From NCBI RefSeq assembly GCF_041287255.1, contig NZ_JBGGTX010000002.1, positions 124,001 through 188,000 of the forward strand: a stretch of 64,000 bases of DNA, given 5' to 3'. Shown here piece after piece: positions 32,659 through 41,584 of this stretch. The notes under the pieces were generated by a model. It saw nothing but the letters and a program-made list of their open reading frames with translations, had not been told where the DNA came from and did not search any database. Origin of the DNA: Tamlana flava (GTDB lineage Bacteria; Bacteroidota; Bacteroidia; Flavobacteriales; Flavobacteriaceae). Made by a program: the position numbers and the translations under genes. Numbering within the stretch: the stretch's first letter is position 1; every line of letters begins with the position of its first letter.

Positions 32659-33834
32659 TTAGTTGAGTAAATCGATTGAAGTTTTTAATTGATTAAAAGC
32701 CTTTTTAATTTTTGAAAGTGGCGATGCTATATTCATGCGCATAAACAATTTATAATCGGCACCAAAGGACCCCCCTGATGCCAGGCCTAATTTGGCTTTG
32801 TTAAAAACTAACTTTTTCAAATCAGTTTCAGATAGGTTAAGTGCTGTAAAATCCAACCAAATTTGGTAAGTGCCCTCTGGCCTAATCATTTTTACCCTTG
32901 GCAATTCATCATTCAGGAAATTTTGTATCCAGTTTATCGTTTGTTCCAAATAATCCACTAATTGATTTACCCAGTCTTCGCCATGCGTGTAGGCCGCCAA
33001 AATAGCATAGGCCGATAAGGCACTTCCTTGGTGCAAATACATAGAGGCTACAAAACCATAAATCTCATCAAATAGCTTTTTATTGGTCGTATAAATATAG
33101 CCATCGGCAATGCTTTGCATACCAAATGTTTTTGCCGGTGACCCTAAAATGGCTATATGGTTTTGAATACCATTAAACGATAAAACGCTATTGAACTTTG
33201 AATTGGAAAACACGATTTCTGAATGCACCTCGTCACTAACAATCATCACACCATAAGTGTTTGCAAGATCAATGAGACTTTGCAACTCATCACGTTTCCA
33301 AACACGTCCAACAGGGTTATGCGGATTACAAAGCAAGATGATTTTGGTGTTCCCCAATTTTAATTGTTGCTCCATATTTTCAAAATCCATGGCGTAATGC
33401 CCGTTTTTGATTTTTAATGAGTTGTCCAGGACTGTGCGATTTGCCATTTTTATGGCCTTGTAAAACTGATGGTAAACCGGCGTTTGTATCATGACGCCAT
33501 CACCTTCTTTAGTCAAGGTTCTTAGTAGTACAGCTATTGCGGTAAGTACACCGTTTACTTGAATAAAAGACTTTGATTGCAAGTCCAAATTATGGCGTTT
33601 TAAATTCCAATCGGCTATGGCTTGGGTGACCTTTGGGGTAATATCCTCATAGGCATACACACTTCTCTCAACAATCCGCTCCAATGCCTGTGTAATTGGT
33701 AGCGCTACTTTAAAATCCATATCCGCAATCCACAAGGGCATCACATCAACGGTTCCAAACATAGCTTTTAAATAACTTGGGTTATTTTTAACAAAATTAT
33801 TTTCAACTTTATATTCGTTATCAAATAAGGTCAT
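32659..33834 (-). CDS. PatB/MalY-type PLP-dependent C-S lyase/aminotransferase
   Basis: Fold type I PLP enzyme of 391 residues (ATG at 33834). The N-terminal IWIADMDFKVALPITQAL is the MalY/PatB signature, and the PLP-binding Lys lies in GSPAKTFGMQ (about residue 235). The cofactor-phosphate-binding NPHNPVGRVW (about 156-165) and SDEVHSEI are in place. Enzymes of the PatB/MalY group cleave cystathionine to homocysteine or have cysteine desulfhydrase activity; an alternative is a generic aminotransferase. Length fits the group (about 390). It is flanked on both sides by decayed copies of one unrelated gene, so it may have been inserted or exposed by deletion. It is a single gene with no evident operon partners. 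Confidence 0.85.
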   Translation of the reverse strand: MTLFDNEYKVENNFVKNNPSYLKAMFGTVDVMPLWIADMDFKVALPITQALERIVERSVYAYEDITPKVTQAIADWNLKRHNLDLQSKSFIQVNGVLTAIAVLLRTLTKEGDGVMIQTPVYHQFYKAIKMANRTVLDNSLKIKNGHYAMDFENMEQQLKLGNTKIILLCNPHNPVGRVWKRDELQSLIDLANTYGVMIVSDEVHSEIVFSNSKFNSVLSFNGIQNHIAILGSPAKTFGMQSIADGYIYTTNKKLFDEIYGFVASMYLHQGSALSAYAILAAYTHGEDWVNQLVDYLEQTINWIQNFLNDELPRVKMIRPEGTYQIWLDFTALNLSETDLKKLVFNKAKLGLASGGSFGADYKLFMRMNIASPLSKIKKAFNQLKTSIDLLN

Positions 33835-34011
33835 AATTTATGTTTTCTGGATAACTACCAATCAAAGCTAACAATATTGAGCCGCTTCATCTCCATTTTA
33901 TATTGATTTTGTGTTGGCATTTCTTGAATATGAGTCACATTCGGCAACTGATTTCAATCTTAAAAATCAAATTCTTTTTTGAAGCTCTTATAGAATGTTC
34001 TTATATAAAAA

Positions 34012-34032
34012 AAGGAAGCTAAGCGCTTCCTT
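34012..34032 (-). terminator. Intrinsic terminator of the DUF5679-like gene
   Basis: Stem AAGGAAGC/GCTTCCTT with a 5-base loop. In minus-strand direction it is followed by TTTTTTATAT, so it ends the transcript of 34052-34195; the other side also has a T run, so it may work in both directions. Confidence 0.75.
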
Positions 34033-34051
34033 TTTACTTTTAAATATTTAT

Positions 34052-34195
34052 CTAAGATTTTCCAAGAATCCTAAACATCCCTGTTCCACAGGTAGGGCAT
34101 TTTCCTTTCATTGCTTTTCTACCATTTTTCATGGTAACTTCAGCCGCATCTTTGATTTCTTTTTTGTCTTTGCACTTTACACAGTATCCTTCCAT
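34052..34195 (-). CDS. Small zinc-ribbon-like protein (DUF5679 type), 47 aa
   Basis: A gene too short for usual thresholds. From the ATG at 34195 it encodes 47 residues: MEGYCVKCKDKKEIKDAAEV, then TMKNGRKAMKGKCPTCGTGM and a short tail FRILGKS. Two CxxC pairs (Cys5/Cys8 and Cys33/Cys36) with basic residues between them form a four-Cys zinc ribbon. This matches the family of short DUF5679 proteins, found in many bacteria and archaea, thought to bind nucleic acid though their role is not established. A strong hairpin terminator follows 20 bp downstream. Expressed alone on the minus strand, between the aminotransferase and the relic at 34305. Confidence 0.8.
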   Translation of the reverse strand: MEGYCVKCKDKKEIKDAAEVTMKNGRKAMKGKCPTCGTGMFRILGKS

Positions 34196-34304
34196 AATTT
34201 TATTCTTTTTTATTAGTTAAAATTCATATTGATAAATATAAGCTATATTCCTTTATGGTAACAATAAAAACTTAATTTTCCCTACCACCATTTCATCTCC
34301 GAAC

Positions 34305-34685
34305 TAATCCTCTTGTTAAAAACCAACCTAAATATAGGTCAATCCTGTGCAACCTTAGTCAGCACCCGTTCCAAAGCATATGGCGTTATCAGTAAACTCT
34401 TCAAGCCGAATTTTTTCCTTCCCCCCGCCTTTCTCAGATTCATCTTCCTTTCTGTTGAAGCTTTTATGTAACAATACTTTTCTTTAACCATTTCTTAGGC
34501 TTTTACGGCCATGGCACTTTTTTTAAACCCGAAACATCAACCACAATGCTTTCCAGACTTAGCCCAGCTAAACTGAATGAAAACCTGTCGGTTTTGTTTT
34601 TATTCGATGTTGCACTTCCGTTTTGGGCGTGAATTTTTATTGCCAAAAATAGGGTAATGATGAGGTTAATTGTTTTGATTTTAAC
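34305..34685 (-). pseudogene. Decayed secreted-protein gene, copy B
   Basis: On the minus strand from about 34685 one frame encodes a signal peptide (KIKTINLIITLFLAIKIHAQ) and mature start NGSATSNKNKTDRFSFSLAG ending LKKVPWP before a stop. A second frame downstream reads KSFNRKEDESEKGGGKEKIR then LEEFTDNAICFGTGAD, with later stops. The initiator ATG is lost and at least one frameshift and several stops are present. The segment DES-KGG...LEEFT-NA-C-GTG matches copy A at 32323-32658. Apart from this, 34,196-34,885 contains only the promoter of yicC. Confidence 0.45.
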
Positions 34686-34856
34686 GCTTTAAAAAATTAC
34701 AATCTTAAATAAATGGGAGGGAAATATGGAACAAACTTAAAAACTATTTCAAAAAAAATTAATTTAAGTTTTAACGGGCATATAATCTTCTTTCGTCCCA
34801 TCAACATTAATAGCTATTATCGTTCCATAATCTGCTTCCTATCTGTGAGTTTTCGT

Positions 34857-34864
34857 TACCTTTG
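34857..34864 (+). promoter_or_regulatory. Flavobacterial -7 element upstream of yicC operon
   Basis: TACCTTTG matches the Bacteroidota -7 consensus TANNTTTG. It lies 22 bp before the yicC ATG. The -33 TTTG is weak. It would drive yicC-gmk-nadD. Confidence 0.6.
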
Positions 34865-34885
34865 TAAACTTTAAAAGACACGTTT

Positions 34886-35743
34886 ATGATCTATTCAATG
34901 ACAGGTTACGGTAAATCTGTTTTGCAATTACCCACAAAAAAAATAACCATTGAGCTTAAATCCTTAAATAGTAAAAATTTAGATTTAAATGTCCGAATGC
35001 CCTCAATTTATCGAGAAAAAGAATTAGCAGTCAGAAAACTACTTGCAGATAAATTGGTGCGCGGCAAAATAGATTTTTCTATTTACGTTGAAGCCACTGC
35101 AGAAGACACCTCAACGCAAATTAACACGCCTGTGGTCAAACAATACATGGCGCAACTTAAAGACTTGGTAGATGTTGACGATTTGGAGCTTTTAAAAATG
35201 GCCGTTCGTTTTCCCGACGCTTTAAATACAGTTCGTGAAGAAATTGACGAGCAAGAATGGAAAACCATTGAATCTGAAATTGATAAAGCAACAGACGATT
35301 TAATCATACACCGCCTAAATGAGGGAAAAGTACTTGAGCAAGATTTTAAAGAACGCATCATTACCATCTACGACTTGCTTGAAAAAGTTGTAGAAATGGA
35401 TCCAGAACGCATTCAAGCTGTTCGCGAACGTTTGTTAAAAGGCATAGAAGAGTTAAAGGAAAAATATGATGAAAACCGATTTGAACAAGAATTGGTGTAC
35501 TACATAGAAAAATTTGATATTACTGAAGAAAAAGTAAGGTTAAAAAACCATCTTAACTATTTCACTGAATCTATGAATTCCGAAGAATCCAATGGGAAAA
35601 AGCTTGGTTTTATAAGTCAAGAAATGGGACGTGAAATTAACACCATTGGTTCAAAAAGCAACTATGCTGCCATGCAACAACTGGTAGTCCAAATGAAAGA
35701 TGAATTGGAAAAAATTAAGGAACAATTATTAAACGTCCTTTAA
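34886..35743 (+). CDS. yicC: YicC/YloC family endoribonuclease
   Basis: The family helps destabilise small RNAs and process RNA ends; members are hydrolytic RNases. The 285-residue protein has both family parts: the N-terminal MIYSMTGYGKS followed by ELKSLNSKNLDLNVRMP (residues 1-42), and the C-terminal DUF1732 with KFDITEEKVRLKNHLNYF and GKKLGFISQEMGREINTIGSKS, the most conserved part, followed by VVQMKDELEKIKEQLLNV. Length is typical (about 290). It precedes gmk and nadD by 38 and 10 bp, a gene order found widely in Flavobacteriaceae. Start: ATG at 34886. Confidence 0.95.
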   Translation: MIYSMTGYGKSVLQLPTKKITIELKSLNSKNLDLNVRMPSIYREKELAVRKLLADKLVRGKIDFSIYVEATAEDTSTQINTPVVKQYMAQLKDLVDVDDLELLKMAVRFPDALNTVREEIDEQEWKTIESEIDKATDDLIIHRLNEGKVLEQDFKERIITIYDLLEKVVEMDPERIQAVRERLLKGIEELKEKYDENRFEQELVYYIEKFDITEEKVRLKNHLNYFTESMNSEESNGKKLGFISQEMGREINTIGSKSNYAAMQQLVVQMKDELEKIKEQLLNVL

Positions 35744-35781
35744 AACTAGAGTTCACAAATTAATTATTATTCGCAAAATTA

Positions 35782-36366
35782 GTGGCAAAGAATAAAAACA
35801 AAGGCAAGCTCATCGTATTTTCGGCACCGTCAGGATCTGGTAAAACAACCATTGTTAGACATCTTTTGGGATTGGAAGATTTAAATTTAGAGTTTTCCAT
35901 TTCTGCAACGTCAAGAGAAAAACGAGGAACCGAAGTTGATGGGAAAGATTACTACTTTCTATCAGCCAAAGAATTTAAGAACAAGATAAAAAAAGAAGAG
36001 TTTTTAGAATGGGAAGAGGTTTACAGAGATAACTTTTACGGCACTTTAAAAACCGAAGTTGAGCGTATTTGGGCCAATGGGAAGAATGTTATTTTTGACA
36101 TTGATGTTTCTGGTGGCTTACGCATAAAACGAAAATTCCCTGAAGAAACCTTGGCCATTTTTGTAAAACCGCCTAGCATTGACGAATTGAAAATTCGTTT
36201 GAAAAAACGTAAAACTGAAAGCGAGGACAAAATAAATATGCGCGTTGCCAAAGCCTCGGCAGAATTGGCCACAGCCCCTCTTTTTGACACAATTATTGTG
36301 AACGACAACTTAGAAAAGGCATTTGATGAAGCTTACAAAAAAGTAAGCGACTTCATAAATTCTTAA
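35782..36366 (+). CDS. gmk: Guanylate kinase
   Basis: Converts GMP to GDP with ATP. The 194-residue protein has the P-loop SAPSGSGKTT (residues 14-23), the GMP-binding region ISATSREKRGTEVDGKDYYFLS (with the SR...RG.E.dG.dY pattern), and the lid and adenine-binding segments ending IVNDNLEKAFDEAYKKV. The start is GTG at 35782; no ATG is available before the P-loop in this frame. It is the middle gene of the yicC-gmk-nadD operon and has 10 bp to the nadD start. Assignment secure. Confidence 0.97.
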   Translation: MAKNKNKGKLIVFSAPSGSGKTTIVRHLLGLEDLNLEFSISATSREKRGTEVDGKDYYFLSAKEFKNKIKKEEFLEWEEVYRDNFYGTLKTEVERIWANGKNVIFDIDVSGGLRIKRKFPEETLAIFVKPPSIDELKIRLKKRKTESEDKINMRVAKASAELATAPLFDTIIVNDNLEKAFDEAYKKVSDFINS

Positions 36367-36376
36367 ACCAAAGATT

Positions 36377-36955
36377 TTGAAAGTAGGATTGTTTTTTGGC
36401 TCTTTCAACCCCATTCATATCGGGCATTTGGTAATTGCCAACCATATGGCCGAATACAGTGATTTAGACCAAGTTTGGTTCGTCGTTACGCCTCACAATC
36501 CTTTTAAAAAGAAAAACACTTTGCTGGATGATTACCAAAGGTTAGAAATGGTATATCTTGCAACAAAAGATTACACAAAATTGAAGCCTTGCGACATTGA
36601 GTTCAATTTGCCACAACCTAACTACACCGTCAACACTTTGGCATATTTACAGGAAAAATATCCTGAACACGATTTTGCACTGATAATGGGTGAGGATAAT
36701 TTAAAGAATTTCCACAAGTGGAAAAACTATGAGGTCATTTTGGAAAACCATCATATTTATATGTATCCGCGTATTTCAGAAAACAAAATAGAAACACAAT
36801 TTGATGGGCACAGCAACATTCACACTATTGATGCGCCCATTATGGAATTATCTTCAACCTTTATAAGGAATGCTGTTAAAGCAGGTAAAAACGTTCAGCC
36901 CATGCTACCAAACCATGTCTGGAAATATTTAGATGAAATGAATTTTTACAAATAG
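36377..36955 (+). CDS. nadD: Nicotinate-nucleotide adenylyltransferase
   Basis: Adenylates nicotinate mononucleotide in NAD synthesis. The 192-residue protein has the nucleotidyltransferase signature GLFFGSFNPIHIGHL (residues 4-18), with the HxGH motif as HIGH, the PHNPFKKK substrate loop near 39-46, and the C-terminal motif LSSTFIRNAVKAGKN (ISST.IR type). The start is TTG at 36377; no ATG precedes the signature. It ends the operon with gmk. Length and motifs are typical. Confidence 0.96.
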   Translation: MKVGLFFGSFNPIHIGHLVIANHMAEYSDLDQVWFVVTPHNPFKKKNTLLDDYQRLEMVYLATKDYTKLKPCDIEFNLPQPNYTVNTLAYLQEKYPEHDFALIMGEDNLKNFHKWKNYEVILENHHIYMYPRISENKIETQFDGHSNIHTIDAPIMELSSTFIRNAVKAGKNVQPMLPNHVWKYLDEMNFYK

Positions 36956-37066
36956 GTTTATCTGCCAACAAAGCCACTACAAAATAGTAATAAGCAAACC
37001 CAAAATTAAATCCTTCACATTAAGGTTTGAATTCTTAAATCTGAAACAGCAAACATCTTAAAAAAA

Positions 37067-37101
37067 GAAACCGCCTAAAACAAAGTGTTTTAAACGGTTT
37101 C
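37067..37101. terminator. Bidirectional terminator between nadD and lipoprotein gene
   Basis: Hairpin GAAACCG-CC-TAAAAC (37067-37081) with GTTTTAAACGGTTTC (37087-37101). On the minus strand it is followed by a run of seven T, which suits termination of the gene at 37127-38086; it could also end the plus-strand yicC-gmk-nadD transcript. Confidence 0.7.
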
Positions 37102-37126
37102 TAAACTAAATAACCAACCAAAATTT

Positions 37127-38086
37127 TTATTTAACCCTAGTGTTTTCCCTTGGGTTGTCTACTTTATCTTTTCTAAACTTACGCATCTTGTTTTGAGGCG
37201 CAGTTGTTTTTCCTTTTGTATCCCCAGATTTTAAATATTGAATATATCCACGACCTTCAAATTCATAGACTGTTTCGGATACTGGATGATATAATTCTAT
37301 CTTTCCATCATTGATAACGCTTAATTCAAAATATTCATTGCCCAAATAATCATAATCTAATGTTAAAGTTTTTAGGTAAAAATCTCCTGCAACATCACCT
37401 ACACCATAAAGTCCAGTGTAATCCCAATATAAATTGTTAACGTTAGAGCCAACAGGGTCTTGAGAACTTCTAAACTCCGAGTCATTTCCGCCAGCTAAAA
37501 ATTGAAGATAATTTTCATTATCGAACTCGTTAATGGCGCCGTAGTCGCTTGTAAAGGTTTTTTCCCAAGCCTCATATTCTTGCAAGAAATAATGGATATT
37601 ATCATAAAATACGTATTCGTAATCAAAATTACTGCGTTGATAACCATCTAAAAAGTAGGATGTATCGTTATTTGGATTGTAAAGCTCAATAGTATTTGCA
37701 TCTATTTCGTAAACATCAAAAGTTTCAAAACCATCAATATCGTGGTAAACATCCAAAATCATATCATATGCATCGTATTCACCCACATCAATGCCATAGC
37801 CATTGCCACTATTTCCTAATCCAACAATGTTGTTATTGGCATAAACAATACCATTTCTGAAAGAAATAGTAAACGCCTTTTGTAAAAATGGCGTAACACC
37901 GTAACCTTTTGTTGCATTAATATCAACATACCAAAGCTCGTAAGAACCGAGTAACTGATTAAGTGTAATTCCGGGCTCCACAAAGTCATCAACTATTACA
38001 CGTTCTTCCACAATAACCTCTCTATAGCAAGATGTAAATAGTGTTGTAAATAATGCGAAGCTTAAAAGTATTTTTATTGTCTTCAT
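37127..38086 (-). CDS. Lipoprotein of unknown function
   Basis: With the ATG at 38086 the protein has 319 residues and a lipoprotein signal (MKTIKILLSFALFTTLFTSC, lipidated Cys20). The mature part is strongly acidic and aromatic, with Tyr/Asp/Asn-rich repeats such as WYVDINATKGYGVTPFLQKAFTISFRNGIVYANNNIVG and LKTLTLDYDYLGNEYFELSVINDGKIELYHP, which suggest two related beta-sheet domains (about 45-130 and 190-275). The tail is basic (NKMRKFRKDKVDNPRENTRVK). It is divergent from gpsA, 132 bp away, and is found beside nadD in many flavobacteria. Probably an outer-membrane lipoprotein; function unknown. Confidence 0.6.
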   Translation of the reverse strand: MKTIKILLSFALFTTLFTSCYREVIVEERVIVDDFVEPGITLNQLLGSYELWYVDINATKGYGVTPFLQKAFTISFRNGIVYANNNIVGLGNSGNGYGIDVGEYDAYDMILDVYHDIDGFETFDVYEIDANTIELYNPNNDTSYFLDGYQRSNFDYEYVFYDNIHYFLQEYEAWEKTFTSDYGAINEFDNENYLQFLAGGNDSEFRSSQDPVGSNVNNLYWDYTGLYGVGDVAGDFYLKTLTLDYDYLGNEYFELSVINDGKIELYHPVSETVYEFEGRGYIQYLKSGDTKGKTTAPQNKMRKFRKDKVDNPRENTRVK

Positions 38087-38218
38087 AATCAAACATTTTT
38101 TGGGTTTCTATTAAAAGCGTTTCAAAACGCGTGCCAAAAAACAAACCGTTAATGTTTTAGCACCTTAAGATTGATTAATATTTTACGTATTTTTGAAGAG
38201 CTAAATAAGATATTATTA

Positions 38219-39220
38219 ATGGACAAACCTTTAAAATATGCGGTTTTTGGAGCAGGTAGTTGGGCAACGGCCATAGTAAAAATGCTTTCGGAAAACTTAG
38301 ATGAAATTGGCTGGTACATGCGAAGTGTTTACACCAAAGAACATTTATTACGAGAGCAGCACAACCCCAATTATTTGAGTTCGGTTGAGTTTCATTTAGA
38401 ACAATTAAAGCTTAGTAACGACATTAATGAAATTGCCGAATATGCAGATGTTTTAATTTTTGTAATTCCTTCTGCCTTCATACACAGTGAGCTTGAAAAA
38501 CTAGCAGTCAATATTTCCAAAAAAATCATTGTATCGGCGGTTAAAGGTATTATGCCAGAAACTGGTTTGTTGGTTGGTGAGCATTTTCACGAAGCCTACA
38601 ACGTACCTTTCGATAATATCGCCGTTATAGCCGGGCCATGCCATGCTGAAGAGGTGGCACTTGAACGATTATCGTACCTCACCATTTCATGTTCAGATGA
38701 GGAAAAGGCAAAGGCCATAGCCAAAAACTTAAGCAGCGATTATATAAACACAAAAACAAGTGACGATATTATTGGTGTTGAATACGCCGTAATGTTAAAA
38801 AACATATATGCCATAGCAGCTGGAATTGCACACGGATTGGGTTATGGTGATAATTTCCAAAGTGTGCTAATGAGTAATTCCATTCGGGAAATGAAGCGTT
38901 TCATAAAAAAAGTACACAAAATGAAACGTAACATTAATAATTCGGCATATTTGGGAGATTTGTTGGTTACAGGCTACTCCGTGTTTTCCAGAAACCGTAT
39001 GTTCGGTAATATGATTGGCAAAGGCTACACCGTAAAATCTGCCCAAATGGAAATGAGCATGGTTGCCGAAGGTTATTACGCTACCAAAAGTGCCTACGTA
39101 CTTAACCAAAAAAACAAAAAGAAAGCGCAAACACCTATAATTGATGCTGTTTACGACATTCTTTATGAAAATAAGAATCCAAAAAAAGTGTTTAAAAAAT
39201 TAACGGAACGGTTGGATTAA
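38219..39220 (+). CDS. gpsA: Glycerol-3-phosphate dehydrogenase [NAD(P)+]
   Basis: Reduces dihydroxyacetone phosphate to glycerol 3-phosphate for phospholipid synthesis. The ATG at 38219 (MDKPLKYAVFGAGSWATAIVKML) puts the Rossmann motif GAGSWATA at residues 11-18; a TTG at 38171 would add 16 unneeded residues. Catalytic and binding segments are present: VSAVKGI (about 106-112), IAGPCHAEEV (about 136-145), MLKNIYAIAAGIAHGLGYGDN with the active Lys (about 192), and a glycine-rich GDLLVTGYS. Length (333) is standard. A TATTTTTG element at 38188-38195 may be its -7 promoter. Confidence 0.97.
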   Translation: MDKPLKYAVFGAGSWATAIVKMLSENLDEIGWYMRSVYTKEHLLREQHNPNYLSSVEFHLEQLKLSNDINEIAEYADVLIFVIPSAFIHSELEKLAVNISKKIIVSAVKGIMPETGLLVGEHFHEAYNVPFDNIAVIAGPCHAEEVALERLSYLTISCSDEEKAKAIAKNLSSDYINTKTSDDIIGVEYAVMLKNIYAIAAGIAHGLGYGDNFQSVLMSNSIREMKRFIKKVHKMKRNINNSAYLGDLLVTGYSVFSRNRMFGNMIGKGYTVKSAQMEMSMVAEGYYATKSAYVLNQKNKKKAQTPIIDAVYDILYENKNPKKVFKKLTERLD

Positions 39221-39235
39221 ATGAAATATTAAGAA

Positions 39236-39583
39236 ATGAACATTCCAGACAATCACATTAATTATGTTGAGTTCAAAGCCCATGACTTAGAGAAAACAAA
39301 ACGTTTTTACACCTCATGCTTCGGTTGGACTTTTACTGATTATGGACCAACTTACGTAGCGTTTTCGGAAAGTGGCCTTGAAGGTGGGTTTGAAAAAACA
39401 GACAGTAAAATTATAAATGGTGCATTAATTGTACTATACCATAAAAATCTTGACACCGTGAAACAAAGTATACTCAAAGCAAAAGGAACAATCTCAAAAG
39501 ACATTTTTTCTTTTCCTGGTGGGCAAAGATTTCACTTTTTAGACCCCTCGGGCAATGAACTTGCCGTGTGGTCTGACCAATAA
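39236..39583 (+). CDS. VOC-fold (glyoxalase/bleomycin-resistance-like) protein
   Basis: Small VOC-superfamily protein of 115 residues (ATG at 39236). The sequence HINYVEFKAHDLEKTKRFYTSCFGWTFTDYGPTYVAF is the typical first beta-alpha-beta unit, and KDIFSFPGGQRFHFLDPSGNELAVWS the last, with His and Glu placed as metal ligands (His6/His93-like and Glu100). Such single-domain proteins bind small molecules or metals; many are uncharacterised, some act in detoxification. It lies 15 bp after gpsA and may be co-transcribed. The reaction cannot be told from sequence. Confidence 0.85.
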   Translation: MNIPDNHINYVEFKAHDLEKTKRFYTSCFGWTFTDYGPTYVAFSESGLEGGFEKTDSKIINGALIVLYHKNLDTVKQSILKAKGTISKDIFSFPGGQRFHFLDPSGNELAVWSDQ

Positions 39584-39604
39584 AAATTCAAATGAAAAAA
39601 ATTA

Positions 39605-41407
39605 ATGAAAAAGATGAAAAAAATTAACTTCAAAATGAAGGACTTGGGAAGCTCAAAGATTATTTTTATCATGCTTCTTTTTATTTCATTATACAAGAAA
39701 ACATATGCTCAGTCATGGCCTTCAGAAGCCCACGACCCATCCAGTATTGTAAAATGTGGTGACCGATATTGGTACTTTTCAACTGGAGACGCTTTTAGTG
39801 AAACTGCAATGTTTGCAAAATATTCCTATGACATGGTTACATGGCAGGATGGCCCGCCACCTTTCACACCAACAGATTTCCCCGAATGGATTAATGATTA
39901 TGTACATGGAGCAACTGACTCGAATGGTCAGCCTGTTTTTAATGGTTACTTTTGGGCTCCAGATATTATTTACATGAACAATCAATATTATTTATACTAT
40001 TCTTGTTCAGAGTGGGGTACCATGACCTCTACCATAGGCTGCGTTACCAATAAATCATTGAACCCCGAAGACCCAGATTATAATTGGGTAGATGTAGGTT
40101 TTTTAGGGCTGTATTCCTATCAACCTGGTATAGCCTTAAATGTAATCGACCCAGCCCTTTCTCGTGGTAATGATGGAAAAATATGGATGACATACGGGTC
40201 TTTTAATGAAAGGGGCATGGTTGTTACTGAGATTGATTCAATATCAGGAAAGCCTAAAACATATGCTGGGAATATTCCAGGTAAAACTATAGCTAATTCG
40301 TGGACAGGGCCAAATAGCTGGGATTACGCTGAAGGTGAAGGTGCGTGTATGGTTTTCAGAAATGGGTATTATTATCTTTTTTATAACAAAGGGGGCTGTT
40401 GTAGGGGTGTTGACAGTGATTATTATGTTGTTATGGGTCGCTCCCAAGATCCAAAGGGACCATTTGTAGATAAAGAAGGAAAACAGATGAGAGTTTATGG
40501 CGCCGAAAGTGGTGGCACGGTTGTTTTACAACATGATGATAACCGCGGATTTGATGATCGCTATTTTGGGCCAGGCCATATTGGGGTATTCAATGAAAAT
40601 GGAACAGATTATATAACTTTCCACTATTATCAACCTCCTTCAGGTTGGCCAGCTAGATTAGGCCTAGCTAAATTAGATTGGGGCTCCGACGGGTGGCCTT
40701 TCATATCTCTGGATTTTTTAGAAGAAGGATATTATACCCTTAAAAATGTGAATAGCAATAAATTTCTGGATGTTCAGAACCATAATGCCGTGAATGGTGC
40801 AACGCTTTATCAGTATTCAGAAAATCAAACAGAAGACGCCCAAAAGTGGTTATTTACACCCTTAGGAACTGGTGAATATACCATTCAGAGTTACGAAGAC
40901 GAAAGCCTTTATGTTGAGGCAGCAGGAAACAATAATGAAGAATTACTGCTATTAACCAATCAATACACTGGTGCTATCAATCAAAAGTTTAGAGTGGTAC
41001 AATCGCCCAATGGTCAAATTTTAATCTACCCCTCCATTCAGAATAACCTTTTTGAAATACCATTTGCTTATACTTTTGATTATCAGGTTAAACTATGGCC
41101 CAATACAAACCACCCATGCCAAAGGTGGATTGCAACTAAATTTGAACCGTCATTAAGCGTATCAAGGAACGACAAATTCAACGTTATAATGTCTCCAAAT
41201 CCTGCTTTAGATTACATCCATATTAAAGGCGATAATATTTATGGCGTAGAAATTTATAATGACTTAGGACAAAAAATTGTCTCATCCAATATCAAAAACG
41301 CTTCTAAAGATTATACAATTGAGATAAACACACTTAGTTCAGGAATTTATACAGTTAAAATTTTTGGAGAAAACAGTTTAGCTTTTAAAAAGCTAATAAA
41401 AAAGTAA
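39605..41407 (+). CDS. Secreted GH43 family glycosidase (arabinanase-like) with RICIN-type and T9SS domains
   Basis: A 600-residue exported enzyme (signal peptide ends SLYKKTYAQ, about 36). The catalytic five-bladed propeller of family GH43 spans about 40-375: catalytic Asp44 in EAHDPSS, the middle acid NVIDPALSRGNDGKIWMTYGS, and the general acid in AEGEGACMVFRNGYYYLFYN. The closest type is arabinan endo-1,5-alpha-L-arabinosidase or arabinofuranosidase. A beta-trefoil RICIN-like carbohydrate-binding domain follows at about 377-520 (GYYTLKNVNSNKFLDVQNHNAVNGATLYQYSENQTEDAQKW), then a T9SS domain (VIMSPNPALDYIHI...FKKLIKK). It stands in plus orientation after the VOC gene; no SusC/D pair is adjacent. 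Substrate arabinan is inferred. A further ATG 9 bp in is possible. Confidence 0.85.
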   Translation: MKKMKKINFKMKDLGSSKIIFIMLLFISLYKKTYAQSWPSEAHDPSSIVKCGDRYWYFSTGDAFSETAMFAKYSYDMVTWQDGPPPFTPTDFPEWINDYVHGATDSNGQPVFNGYFWAPDIIYMNNQYYLYYSCSEWGTMTSTIGCVTNKSLNPEDPDYNWVDVGFLGLYSYQPGIALNVIDPALSRGNDGKIWMTYGSFNERGMVVTEIDSISGKPKTYAGNIPGKTIANSWTGPNSWDYAEGEGACMVFRNGYYYLFYNKGGCCRGVDSDYYVVMGRSQDPKGPFVDKEGKQMRVYGAESGGTVVLQHDDNRGFDDRYFGPGHIGVFNENGTDYITFHYYQPPSGWPARLGLAKLDWGSDGWPFISLDFLEEGYYTLKNVNSNKFLDVQNHNAVNGATLYQYSENQTEDAQKWLFTPLGTGEYTIQSYEDESLYVEAAGNNNEELLLLTNQYTGAINQKFRVVQSPNGQILIYPSIQNNLFEIPFAYTFDYQVKLWPNTNHPCQRWIATKFEPSLSVSRNDKFNVIMSPNPALDYIHIKGDNIYGVEIYNDLGQKIVSSNIKNASKDYTIEINTLSSGIYTVKIFGENSLAFKKLIKK

Positions 41408-41466
41408 GTTTAACAGACTGATTTAAGTACAAAAAGATTCATCGGCTTAAAACTTCAAATAAAAAA

Positions 41467-41488
41467 GGCTTGCCCATATGGGCAAGCC
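41467..41488. terminator. Strong bidirectional terminator after GH43 gene
   Basis: Perfect palindrome with 9-bp GC-rich arms, GGCTTGCCC/GGGCAAGCC around ATAT, flanked by A and T runs of at least five bases on both sides. It ends the GH43 gene on the plus strand and the tRNA-Arg on the minus strand. Confidence 0.9.
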
Positions 41489-41512
41489 TTTTTATTCAAA
41501 TCCCTAAAGTTG

Positions 41513-41584
41513 TGACTCCACCAGGATTCGAACCTGGATCTAAAGTTTAGGAAACTTTTGTTCTATCCCTTGAACTATGGAGCC
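41513..41584 (-). tRNA. tRNA-Arg (anticodon CCT)
   Basis: On the minus strand GGCTCCA...TGGAGTC forms the acceptor stem, with discriminator A at 41513. The T-arm is GGTTCGAATCC with a 5-bp CAGG-type stem. The anticodon arm AAAGT-TTCCTAA-ACTTT has a loop with anticodon CCT, reading AGG (arginine). All arms pair; 72 bases without CCA. Confidence 0.95.

Noticed and set aside
38165..38195. Full -33/-7 promoter of gpsA
   Set aside because: The -7 element (TATTTTTG) is good but the -33 TTTG is absent at the right distance, so I mention it only in the gene entry.
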